DNA of 64,000 nucleotides. It comes from Hexactinellida sp. DTS-2022 (lineage: Eukaryota > Porifera > Hexactinellida). Each line of letters opens with the position of its first letter. Positions within the stretch are counted from its first letter, which is position 1. The stretch spans positions 558,001-622,000 of the forward strand of contig JAPNXP010000008.1 in NCBI GenBank assembly GCA_028753945.1, in the 5' to 3' direction. The position numbers and the translations under genes are program-made. Below the pieces are notes generated by a model. The model did not search any database. It saw only the letters and a list, made by a program, of their open reading frames with translations, and had not been told where the DNA came from. Positions 46,594 through 55,889 of this stretch are shown here, in pieces.

Positions 46594-46767
46594 CAGTGGA
46601 AGCCGCTTAATCGGGAGACGGTTAATCGGGAAATTCGGTTATTCGGGACGAGCCTTTGGAAACCAATTCGTATTAAATAGTATAAAGTATATCGGTTAAT
46701 CGGGAGAACCGGATAAACGGGACTAAATTCCTACTCCCGAGGCGTCCCGATTAAGCGGCTTCCACTG
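46594..46767. mobile_element. Pogo/Tigger-type MITE (CAGTGGAAGCCGC)
   Basis: Ends CAGTGGAAGCCGCTTAATCG and GATTAAGCGGCTTCCACTG, TA on both sides. It sits at the AATTGTAGTA dinucleotide used by a different MITE in other monomers. Confidence 0.85.
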
Positions 46768-47572
46768 TATTACAATACAATGGATTAAATAAAATATAAT
46801 AATACATGTATAAGGAATTTGTTGACTTAACTCACTCACCGTGGATAACATTGCTAAAATAAATAACTAATAATATAATTTATTATTAATACATAATGAA
46901 TGAATGGCATTAAACTAAAGATGGTTTATGATAGAAACAAACTTCAAATTTATCTACCGTTCCTTGACTCGGACCAATTAACAAATGCTTCTTCACACCT
47001 TGGGCGTTGATGACTTGGCGAAAAAAATCCAAAATTGCAGCCTGCGCCGACAGCATGTTCCTTTGTTTTTTCTCCGTAGCAGGTGCCCTGGCCACACCTG
47101 TATACATTGAGGGCTGAAACTTGGCATGTAGTTGCGGAGTGACCGTCTAATTTGCACCTGTGGTTACAATTTTTTATCAAATGATTTCAACACCTATTTA
47201 AACTAATTATGGCTCATAACATGAAATAATTAATATTGAGCTTGATAAAATTTACATATACAGATAGAGAATTAAATTCTACACCTTTTGGCAATTCACA
47301 AATGTTCAATTTAGCCTAGGTTTGTGCCATAATTGGGGTTCCAATCTCCTGTGTTTCCTCACACTTCAGATTCAGTAAAACTGTTAAATCTAATTCTATT
47401 GTTTCAACTTGTATTAATTATATTGATTTAACTTGTTAAACCTTACTCTATTGTTTCAACTTGCGATAATTATATTGATTTAACTTGTTAAAACTTTATC
47501 TATTGTTTCAACTTGTGATAAATATATTGATTTAACTTGTAGATTCCAGCTGGCTTCTATTTAATTGTAGTA

Positions 47573-47672
47573 CAAGTAAACCTCCCAAAGCGGCACCTCC
47601 GAGTAGCGGCAACCTCCGAGAAGCGGCACAAAATCATTCTCCCGATGGGTGCCGCTTTGGGAGGTTTACCTG
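47573..47672. mobile_element. Pogo/Tigger-type MITE, unit 4 copy
   Basis: Same 100-bp palindrome and target as 13131-13230 and 35070-35169. Confidence 0.8.
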
Positions 47673-48972
47673 TATTACTATACAATGGATTAAATAAAAT
47701 AAAATAAAATAATATATGAAATTTGTTGACTTTACTCAACTCACCGTGGATAACATTGCTAAAATAAATAACTAATAATATAATTTATTATCAATACATA
47801 ATAAATGAATGGCATTAAACTCAAGATGGTTTATTATAGAAACAAACTTCAAATAAATCTACAGTTTCTTGTGACTCGAAACAATTAACAAATGGTTCTT
47901 GACACCCTGGGCGTTGATGACTTGGCGGAAAAAAATCCAAAATTGCAGCCTGTGCCGACAGCATGTTCCTTTGGAGGCACTATCAATGAACAACCAACAA
48001 AATATAGTGCCACCAAAGGAACATGCGTCGGCACAGGCTGCAATTTTGCATTTTTTTAAAATTAACACCCTTAGTTAGTTATTGCTTGTGGGTGACAATT
48101 GAATATGTATAGAGTTAACAAATTAATAACAAAACTTGTCTCATTTAGGCCGATACAAATACTGATCAACTACCAAAATTGCTTTTCATACGGGTTTATT
48201 GAAATTATATAATTTATGTTAATTAATTGTCACGAAATGTTCAGTCACGAAAAGTCCGTGTCACGAAATGTCCTGTCACGAAATGTCTTGTCGCGAAGTG
48301 TCCGTCACGAAATGTCTTGTAGCGAAAAGTCTGTATCCCTATTAAAACACAAGGGTGGGTGTGTATATACGTATATATATATATATATATATATTTGTTT
48401 GTATGTTCCGAGTTGATTGAAGAAACTGGACGGTTTCCAATTGAGATTTTTTGCATATAGGGGTAACTTTTGGCACCCGACAACAAGTTGAGGTTTCCAC
48501 TCAAAATTTCTCACACCTCGAAGAGTTATGACGTCATTGTCATATTTCGAGAACCCTTAAAATTCACTTAATCGCACATAATTCCCGCCCTTTAAGAGAT
48601 AAAAATCTGAAAATTTAATAGAACATGTACATTAATGATACGGACATGCTGGTCACACCAGATCGCCAATATGCTAACTCATTATCGCATGATGACGTAA
48701 TCATTAAAATTTCATATTGTTAAATTTGACTATTTAGGCCTATTTACGCTTTATAATCTATATTATATGTATATAAACCACACATCAACACGCAAAGCGG
48801 TTGGTGTGTGGTTATGTTCTGCCGCGAAGCGACCTAGCAAGCGAAGCGCGATAGTAATGAATAAATTATGAAAGACATAAAAGAAGTCCAAGTACTAATA
48901 AGCTATCTAACCTAAAATCCTATTCTACAACAAAATTAGGAAATGGAATAAAAACTTTTGTAATTAATACAA

Positions 48973-50046
48973 TCATTTCCATCTATTATTAATTTCTTCA
49001 ACATCTAGATAGTCAATATTCACACAGTTCTGGAGTTTATCACAGGTGTTTCCTTTCAATACAATCGAGACTTGACAACACGCTTTGGTAGCCATTTCAT
49101 ATATACTCTCTGGACTATAAAAAGCACTATGTGGTGTACAGATGATATTATCACAACCATTCAAAGGACTGTTTGCAAATACAAACGGTTCACACTCGTG
49201 TACATCTAACCCAGCCCCTGCTAGTTTTCCGGATTTGAGAGCAATAGCTAAAGCATTCTCGTCGACAATCCCACCTCTTGATATGTTCACAAGGAATGCT
49301 TTGTCTTTCATTTTTAAAATAGAATTCTCGTTTATTAAATGTCTTGTTTCATCTGTAAGTGGACAGAGAATTACAATACAATCACTATCACCAAGCATAT
49401 CGAATAAATCAGATTTTTGGAAAATGCCAAATTGTTCCGTAAATTCAGAAGCTTTTGAAATGTTAATATAAGGGTCATAATACTGGACATTAAATCCTAT
49501 AGCTTTACATTTTATAGCCAACGAAAATCCGATTTTGCCTAAACCAATCAATCCCAGTTTCTTTCCTCTTATTCGCCTAACTGAAGGTGCCAATTCAATA
49601 AGTAACTTCTGACTTAATATCTGCCCATCTCTTGTACGGGTTGCTAGATTGAAAGTCTGTCTGTATAGATTCATGATAAGAGAAATACCGGAATCTGCCA
49701 CCTCATCTACCCCATAGTCTGGTATATTAACTACCGCAATGCCAAGAGATCCGGCATATTTAATGTTAATATTATCGAATCCAACACCCATGCGAACAAT
49801 TAATTTCAATTTGTGCATTCTATCGAGAAATGGCTTGTCTAGACTGTAGGTATGATCTGCAAGAATGGCTACAGCTTGGTTGTACTTTTCTGGTGCAATT
49901 TTTTCAATTTCTTCAGGTGATTCAGAAATGTGTACAACATCTGATAATCCTTCTGTATTCAAAATCTCCTTTTCATGATCCCAACTAAAGTCTGATAAAA
50001 ATAAAACTTGTTGTTTGCAAGCGGATTTAGTATCAAAAGTTGCCAT
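48973..50046 (-). CDS. CtBP-like D-2-hydroxyacid dehydrogenase, copy 5 (right end of array)
   Basis: Intact 357-codon copy with GLGKIG and R257/E286/H306. It has D19, H65-T66, K81, M86, H186N and F244L. Its upstream sequence resembles the other copies for only about 40 bp, with more mismatches than the gene body, and then becomes unique. No Helitron A is present, so this is the only copy with a native-looking 5' flank and may represent the founder promoter. All five copies lack introns, whereas animal CtBP genes usually have several, so a retrocopy origin is possible; no poly-A tract remains to prove it. Confidence 0.9.
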   Translation of the reverse strand: MATFDTKSACKQQVLFLSDFSWDHEKEILNTEGLSDVVHISESPEEIEKIAPEKYNQAVAILADHTYSLDKPFLDRMHKLKLIVRMGVGFDNINIKYAGSLGIAVVNIPDYGVDEVADSGISLIMNLYRQTFNLATRTRDGQILSQKLLIELAPSVRRIRGKKLGLIGLGKIGFSLAIKCKAIGFNVQYYDPYINISKASEFTEQFGIFQKSDLFDMLGDSDCIVILCPLTDETRHLINENSILKMKDKAFLVNISRGGIVDENALAIALKSGKLAGAGLDVHECEPFVFANSPLNGCDNIICTPHSAFYSPESIYEMATKACCQVSIVLKGNTCDKLQNCVNIDYLDVEEINNRWK

Positions 50047-50221
50047 AAATAATTTGGAAAATAACATTTGATTGTGACTGAATATGTTAAAATTATGTAC
50101 AAAAAGCTTATGGGTTATTGTTATATCATTGATATCGATACAGTTCCCAGATTTTGATCGTTTTAATCTTGGATTTTTAGTGTGCTTCTTCTAGTAAAAA
50201 ACGTTATAGTAGGGTCCTACT

Positions 50222-51035
50222 TAGGGTTTGCAATCCCGGGATCCCTATACATTTTCTCCCGGGATTCGAAGACCAAGCCCGGGATTCAATAAAGTACTAG
50301 GAATCCTGATCAATTTGTTTGTTGTTAAGTGCTAACCACGTTCCATAATGCGAATCCTTTGATTTCATAATTAGATGTGTGAACTTAAACACGATGCTCG
50401 ACAAGAATTATCATATATGATTCCGGGTGTTTACTACTAACTATTCTCTTTCATTATTTACACTTTTATGCACTCATTATACACCATTAAAGTAACATTT
50501 AGATCTATTAAGTTATAGTCCATAAAAGTTGATTACATTTATACTAGCTTTTCCATACTATATAACGTGAAATGTTTAACCCCGGGATTGAGTTTCGGGT
50601 CAATCCCGAATCCCGGGATTGGAAAATATGCCCCAATTTTGGAAACACTACTCCTAGTCTCCTACTATAGTTTTATACTATAAGTGCACAGTATTGAATT
50701 TACCTCTGTCGGACTTCCGGCCGGCCGACGCGATGACCTGACTAGACCATTGGTGATAGAGATTTTAAATTTGAACAGGGGATATAGAATTTCCTGGAGA
50801 TGATCACCTCGAAGCCGGTTCGTCAGTTATATCAAGTTGTGTTCTGGTCCAGTGACTCTAATAATTCGAATTAGCTATTGAAATTATAGAGGTTGTATTC
50901 TCCTAAGCCATCGCGTACGGCCGGAAGTCCGACAGAGGTAAATTCAATAATGTGCACTTATAGTATAAAACTATAGTAGGAGTAGTGTTTGCTAATTGCA
51001 ATCCCGGGGCATATTTTCCAATCCCGGGATAGGAT
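50222..51035. mobile_element. Outer inverted-repeat element with CCCGGGATT motifs, split by an inner element
   Basis: GCAATCCCGGGATCC near 50229 and AATCCCGGGATTGG near 50611 are separated from GCAATCCCGGGGCATATTTT near 50997 by the inner element. The phrase GGAAAATATGCCCC (50621-50634) has its complement GGGGCATATTTTCC (51006-51019). The outer boundaries are not precise. Confidence 0.5.
50650..50985. mobile_element. Inner element with ~65-bp inverted ends
   Basis: CCTACTATAGTTTTATACTA near 50661 pairs with TAGTATAAAACTATAGTAGG ending at 50980. The match continues inward through AAGTGCAC, GAATTTACCTCTGTCGGACT and CCGGCC, with few mismatches. The loop is about 190 bp and non-coding. Confidence 0.75.
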
Positions 51036-51717
51036 GTTCTTTCTATTATCAATAAAAATGCTTAGATCGCTAATCAATTCAACGTTTTATTAACGGTTTT
51101 TTATGTAAATCAGCCATCTTCTCCATAGTGTAATTACTATATATTATACTGAATACTATAGAATATATTACATACTATGCTAGATAAACTGTGATTGGTT
51201 TTGTAAGTGAATATGTGTTTATACAAGTGCAATGAAAACACTTGGAAGTTAGAACATTTTACAAAGTTGATGATGATGTCAATTATATTATTCAAAATAC
51301 GTAGTAACGTAAATACTACACGTATTCCTAATTCTATTTGTAATAATTAATATTTAAATAATATAAACATTTGAAGTTTCACAATTCAAACATTAATTAA
51401 ATTATATTACACTAAGATTAAATGTAATTTGAATATTGAAATTCTAGTTTTATTAAACATTCGGGAAGTGCAATCAGAAGAAGCACACTCCCATCCCGTC
51501 TGTGAGGGGTTTTTTATTTAAATTGAGTCATTATTAGCAACATTATAGATCTATAAAATGAAATAATTCAAGCCATAAAATGTAGTAAAATTGCTCTCAA
51601 CAGCTAATTTGCATGTAAGAGCCCACGTTGCTGTTTGGCAGTAGTTGTTTCCATCTCAAATAAATCTAGGTAAATAGCCACAGCCCACTAAATAGTATCA
51701 AAATCTAAGTATACTAC
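51036..51717. other. Intergenic, no gene seen
   Basis: AT-rich, with many stops in all frames. No repeat shared with the array is recognised. Confidence 0.5.
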
Positions 51718-51907
51718 TATAGTCGACTCCGCTTAATAGAGTCACCTCGGGACCAGATTACATTGACCAGATTAAGCGAAGAAATCTATTAACCGAAAAT
51801 ATTTTAAGCCAAAATGTCATTCCGTCTTATAATTCCTGTGAAATTTTGACCCGATTAAGCAGTGAAATCTATTAACCGGTGGCTCTATTAAGCGGAGTCC
51901 ACTCTAT
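51718..51907. mobile_element. Pogo/Tigger-type MITE (GACTCCGCTTAATAGAG)
   Basis: GACTCCGCTTAATAGAG near 51725 pairs with CTCTATTAAGCGGAGTC near 51883. The ends TATAGTC and ACTCTATA are imperfect. The internal ATTAACCG motifs resemble the other pogo-type MITEs here. Confidence 0.65.
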
Positions 51908-52104
51908 ATTATATTCAAGGAACGTCCTATGGTTTACCAGTGTCTACAACTGAAAAATAATATAATATGGTAACCAAATGTAATTTAATTAATAATTACA
52001 AGTTTCAATGTACAGTTAATATATATTGATGCTGCTTAACTAATATATACATTCCATCAGAAGTGAGAGAGATAGTAGGAACATAGAATGCGTTTATCAA
52101 AAGA

Positions 52105-53160
52105 TCAATTTGAAGGTAAAGGGACCTTCAAATGGATAATTTCGTAGGTCCCTGGGTATGGCGCTGTTGTGTATATTTCATAAACCCAATTGAGGTACTG
52201 TGATGCTTCTCCACTCTCACTAAAACCGCATGCAAAATTTCCTCCGTATTTTCGCTTTTTAATAGAACCCGTTAGTAGGAGATTTTGTGTTGTAGAGCAC
52301 GTTAAGTAGCCACCTTCTTTTGATGGGTAGTTGTTAGTTGAAAATGCGTATTGAGGTTTCAGAGCACTGAGGAATGCTATGCTATTTGAATTTGATGAGA
52401 ATCCATTAGAAGATATTTTATAGTGTGAACAGTTAACTGGTATCTCTGTCTGTTGCCATTCCTGTACTATCAATCTTTCGATATCAGTTCCTTCAAAATC
52501 TCCAGGCAAAACCAACCTAAAATTAGGAACAGCTGTTTGCATTGAGAGTATCAAACTACGGCCAGCAGAATTTGATCCTAAATTGGCGCCCAAAAGACTG
52601 AATTTTACTTTGTTTGTGTTCATGCACATCGGTGGATCGAATACACAGTCTGAAATGCAAGGTTCCTGGTTGTTAACATACTCAACGATTTGTCTATGCT
52701 GGTTAATCCAATAAGTGAAATTCCTTTCACTATAATCCTGCTGTCTTCCTCCAAGGATAATACGCTTAAGATTAGGAAAGTAAGCGTTTCGATCGAAAAC
52801 ATATGGCAACAAGTTATAATGGCTCGCCATGCCTCGAGTTACAATAATAGTAGTAACCTGAAACAGTTGATATTGGAGATACATTTTCACCATGCTAGGG
52901 GACCAAGCATTCAGCGAATTGTATCCTAAATTTAGAATAATGAGGTCACCACCGGGACACTGTACAATAGAACCATCTCCGCTGCCGAGTGGAAGACCGT
53001 AGAAATGCAATGCGTGATCTGGTTTTGGTAAAACACCGAAATTGGCTACTTCAGTTGTAATTGATGTTTCTAAGTCGAATTGATCGATATTACTCAATGG
53101 ATTAGAAAAAGCAACATATACAAAAAAGTTAAAATATAAAGAAAATGTAAAGTAATTCAT
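52105..53160 (-). CDS. Predicted secreted protein with degenerate ComEC-like metallo-beta-lactamase fold
   Basis: 351 codons, one exon. Residues 1-18 form a hydrophobic signal peptide (MNYFTFSLYFNFFVYVAF). GSGDGSIVQCPGG (59-71) followed by LIILNLG fits the first strands of ComEC/Rec2-type metallo-beta-lactamase domains (GQGDxxxIxxPGG). VTRGMASHYNLLP (107-119) is where the family has THPHxDHxxG, LPGDF (218-222) matches the later GD motif, and CSHYKISSNGFSS (244-256) matches HHGS..SS. Most metal-binding His/Asp positions are replaced, so hydrolysis is unlikely. Several cysteines (168, 172, 179, 244, 288, 311) suit an extracellular protein. The family assignment is by pattern only. Confidence 0.75.
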   Translation of the reverse strand: MNYFTFSLYFNFFVYVAFSNPLSNIDQFDLETSITTEVANFGVLPKPDHALHFYGLPLGSGDGSIVQCPGGDLIILNLGYNSLNAWSPSMVKMYLQYQLFQVTTIIVTRGMASHYNLLPYVFDRNAYFPNLKRIILGGRQQDYSERNFTYWINQHRQIVEYVNNQEPCISDCVFDPPMCMNTNKVKFSLLGANLGSNSAGRSLILSMQTAVPNFRLVLPGDFEGTDIERLIVQEWQQTEIPVNCSHYKISSNGFSSNSNSIAFLSALKPQYAFSTNNYPSKEGGYLTCSTTQNLLLTGSIKKRKYGGNFACGFSESGEASQYLNWVYEIYTTAPYPGTYEIIHLKVPLPSN

Positions 53161-53215
53161 TACTAGTTATGATTAATGGTCAATGTTAATTTTTACTTTA
53201 AAGATTTCTCAAAGC

Positions 53216-53223
53216 TTTATATA
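53216..53223 (-). promoter_or_regulatory. Candidate TATA box for the secreted MBL-like gene
   Basis: On the minus strand the sequence reads TATATAAA about 57 bp upstream of the ATG at 53160, a suitable distance for a short 5' leader. It is a sequence match only, and such matches are common in AT-rich DNA. Confidence 0.35.
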
Positions 53224-53737
53224 CTTAATTCTCAGATTAGGAAGTGGAATTACTTCCGAAATCTTATCATAACTTGAACATATGGATTTTCAATTAAATA
53301 AGTAATGATTTCTAATTCTAAAATGAAAGGAAAAAAGTTTGTGTACATCGATATGTTTCATGGCTTTTAAGAATCACTTTAATTGCCAAAGGAATAAAGT
53401 TGAATAGAACTATAACGCTTGTAACAATATTAGAAGGATTTAAACAGATGGATTGGTATATATTAAAGATATATATTATTTGAATCAAATTTGAATACAT
53501 ATGAAACAATACGCGTGTGATGGATGAAAAACACTTGTATTTACAATTAATTCAAGTGGTGAATTTTGCTCGGTTACAAAATTAACAGTTGGAATTTTAC
53601 CATACTAATTTGGTATACGTGTTATTTCGGAATTATAGAATAACTATAGTTAGCAACAAGAATATATTATATAGGCTTCCGTTAAGGAGAAATGGGCAGT
53701 TGTCCATTCTTACTCCGGTTTATCTATTAATTACAGT
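53224..53737. other. Intergenic, no gene seen
   Basis: AT-rich; the 63-codon frame at 53318-53509 has no recognisable feature. Confidence 0.5.
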
Positions 53738-54383
53738 CAGTGTATTATACAGCCATTTGTAAATACGCCTAAATCACAAATTAATGTTACGGTATTAGAG
53801 AAAATTCCGATTTTTCGCGCTCCTAATAAATTTTTCCCCTAAAATCATACTTGAAAAGGAGCATCTCGCGCTCTTGGATAATTCCCTGATTACAGTTGAC
53901 ATTCGTTCTCAAACTTTGGGGAAATCAAAATCTTTTCGAGATAGCAAATGTTCTAAATAACTGACCTCCATTTAATGTAACAAAAATGTTATTTAGAAAT
54001 ACGTACACATCCATGTTCAGTGAATATTTTGAAAATAAATATATTATCCCAATGTACATAGTATCCTAAGTAAACTTAATAGAAATCAAGGTTCAATATT
54101 CGGTTGAGCCAAATAGTTGATATTCGGTCGACCAAATAGTTTTGTTCGGACACCAATCATATTTAGTAAATTATATACTTCAAATTACGACTGTTTTAAT
54201 CAAGGAATTATCCAGGAGCTCGAGACGCTCCTTTTAGAGGATTACTTTTGGAAAATTTGAATTTAGGAGTGCGAAAATTTGGAATCCTCTCCTATACAGT
54301 AACATAAATTTATTTTTAGGCGTATGAAAATTGGATCAGACCAGGATTAGGAGCGTATTTACAAATGGCTGTATAATACACTG
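53738..54383. mobile_element. Inverted-repeat element, CAGTGTATTATACAGCC ends
   Basis: CAGTGTATTATACAGCCATT at 53738 pairs with AATGGCTGTATAATACACTG ending at 54383. The inner parts carry GGAGC and GCGC motifs in inverted order and GGATAATTCC / GGAATTATCC. No matching target duplication is visible. A related single-sided copy is at 55267-55446. Confidence 0.7.
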
Positions 54384-54668
54384 GTTCTAATACGCACTAT
54401 TTAATTTAATTTTAAAACGAATTTTCATAAAATCTCAGTCTCCTTATGTTGTAATCTAAAATGAATATCTCTGATATTTGGTTATACATTCGGTTGAACA
54501 AGGGTTCGGTTTCGGTTAAAACGGTTTCTACCTTTAAATAAGAAACATTAAGTTTCCTTGGTTTGAAAAGTTCTAAACAACTAACAGAGTTCTATTGAAA
54601 ATGGGAACTTCACATCCTTAGGTTCTACATAAATATAAAGTAAACTATCGCATTCATAATTTCAAATA

Positions 54669-54998
54669 CAGTAGACCCTCGCTAATTTAAATAGCAGTGT
54701 TCTGATTCAAAATTTTATGTTCCGATTAATTAATTCGTTCGTATTAGCGAAGTAATACATTTTCTATAGGCATCTGTAAAATGAGAACCTCGATAATCCG
54801 AACCAAAGTTATCTAAAACTTTTTAACCAGCAGAAAACATCTAGTGTACTACTTAAAATACTTGTCTGAGACATATTAGTTATACTTCCTTAGCAATATT
54901 GCTATTTTAAGATTTTTGCCCACTTTTATTAGAAATATATTTTGCGGCTCCCGTTCGGAATAGCGAATTTCGGAATCCGGATTAGTCAGGGTGCACTG
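54669..54998. mobile_element. Pogo/Tigger-type MITE (CAGTAGACCCTCGC)
   Basis: TA-flanked ends CAGTAGACCCTCGCTAATTT and GATTAGTCAGGGTGCACTG are imperfect inverted repeats. Internal TTCGTATTAGCGAAG-type sequence is typical of the MITEs in this window. Confidence 0.7.
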
Positions 54999-55266
54999 TA
55001 TTAACTTCAACTAAACTATATTAGTTTGCTGATATTTTGTATCGAAGTTAGAAACTGATATACATATTCATTGATTGATTTTCTCAAGGTCAAACGTTAC
55101 GTAACGCTTGCAAGGGTCAACCAACTTGTGGAGATCATCTCTTTACAAAAACATCAAAAGCTTGACCTAAGGAGGGATATATACTTTCGATAACGTTAAA
55201 CTGCCTCAAATTTGAAAGGAAACTTTTTTAGGCAAGCGGAAAACGAGAGAATGACACTCCCTTAGA

Positions 55267-55446
55267 AAGGAATTATTTAGGAGCGCGAGACGCTCCTTTT
55301 GGAGTATGATTTTTGGAAAATTTTAATTTAGGAGCGCGAAAATTTTGAATCTTATCCTATACCGTAACATTAAATTGTGGTTTAGGCGTATTAAAATTGG
55401 ATCAAACCAGGACTAGGAGCGTATTTACAAATGACTATAATATACT
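55267..55446. repeat. Partial copy of the 53738-54383 family
   Basis: AGGAATTATTTAGGAGCGCG through GAGCGTATTTACAAATGACT follows the right half of the 53738 element, including GAGACGCTCCTTTT. The left half is missing. Confidence 0.65.
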
Positions 55447-55599
55447 GGCCGCCACAGCCAAAGGGACCACATTTTTATGAAACGAAGAATAAATTATAAA
55501 TTTTGTTAATTGATTATAATTCCAGTAATGTTTACCAACTACAATTGTCTGGAAAAAAAGTCATATCTACGTATAACTATAGATTCATATCGAAATATG

Positions 55600-55889
55600 C
55601 ATAAAACTACGTGATAATGACTGCATTCCTATTACGTATATCATTCCTATTATATAATTAATAATATGTTATATATTATAAGTTATATAAGTTATCCACT
55701 AAATAGTCTTAAGCTTGCATTTTGTAAATAAAGATAATATAAATTCAATAAGAGAAGAAATTTGTTGGGAGAAATAAAAATTTATCTAATTAGGCATATT
55801 CTAAAATCTTAATTAACACAAAATGAAATGAATACAACCCTGCTCTTGACAACATTATTTGTAATATTCAATATTAGTTGAGAAAATCA
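55600..55889 (+). promoter_or_regulatory. 5' flank conserved between the two TRP genes
   Basis: Blocks such as TGCATTCCTA, TAGTCTTAA, ACAACCCTGC and TTAGTTGAGA.AATCAATG occur in the same order upstream of the first exon here and at about 62260-62867. Conservation next to two start exons suggests promoter and 5' leader sequence, or simply recent duplication. No TATA box stands out. Confidence 0.45.

Larger units (their letters stand above)
43786..48339. mobile_element. MULE-1, unit 4 (shortest complete copy)
   Basis: GGGATACAG to CTGTATCCC with TATTAAAAC on both sides (43777-43785, 48340-48348). The monomer array is contracted to about three monomers. It carries two elements at the TGTGTCTCAAT/ACCTGGGG region (45276-45618, 45649-46230) and two pogo-type MITEs (46594-46767, 47573-47672). 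Confidence 0.9.
43770..48854 (+). mobile_element. Carrier Helitron of unit 4 with nested MULE-1
   Basis: 5' TCTATACTATTAAAAC after A43769 and 3' GCGCGATAG ending at 48854. It contains MULE-1 (43786-48339) and no MULE-2; the target reads CATTGTCAT at 48535-48543. One stem of the terminal hairpin has an extra base (ACACGCAAAGCGG). Confidence 0.75.
1790..50090. repeat. Tandem segmental array, four full units plus one terminal gene copy
   Basis: Five near-identical gene copies end at 1886, 16265, 29205, 38452 and 48973, giving unit lengths of about 14.4, 12.9, 9.2 and 10.5 kb. All are head to tail. Between genes the order of Helitron A, Helitron B/D, host block, carrier Helitron and MULE-1 is the same, with unit-specific insertions and one deletion. 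To the right, similarity ends shortly after the fifth gene start, near 50085. The common order points to unequal exchange or serial duplication rather than independent insertion. Confidence 0.9.
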
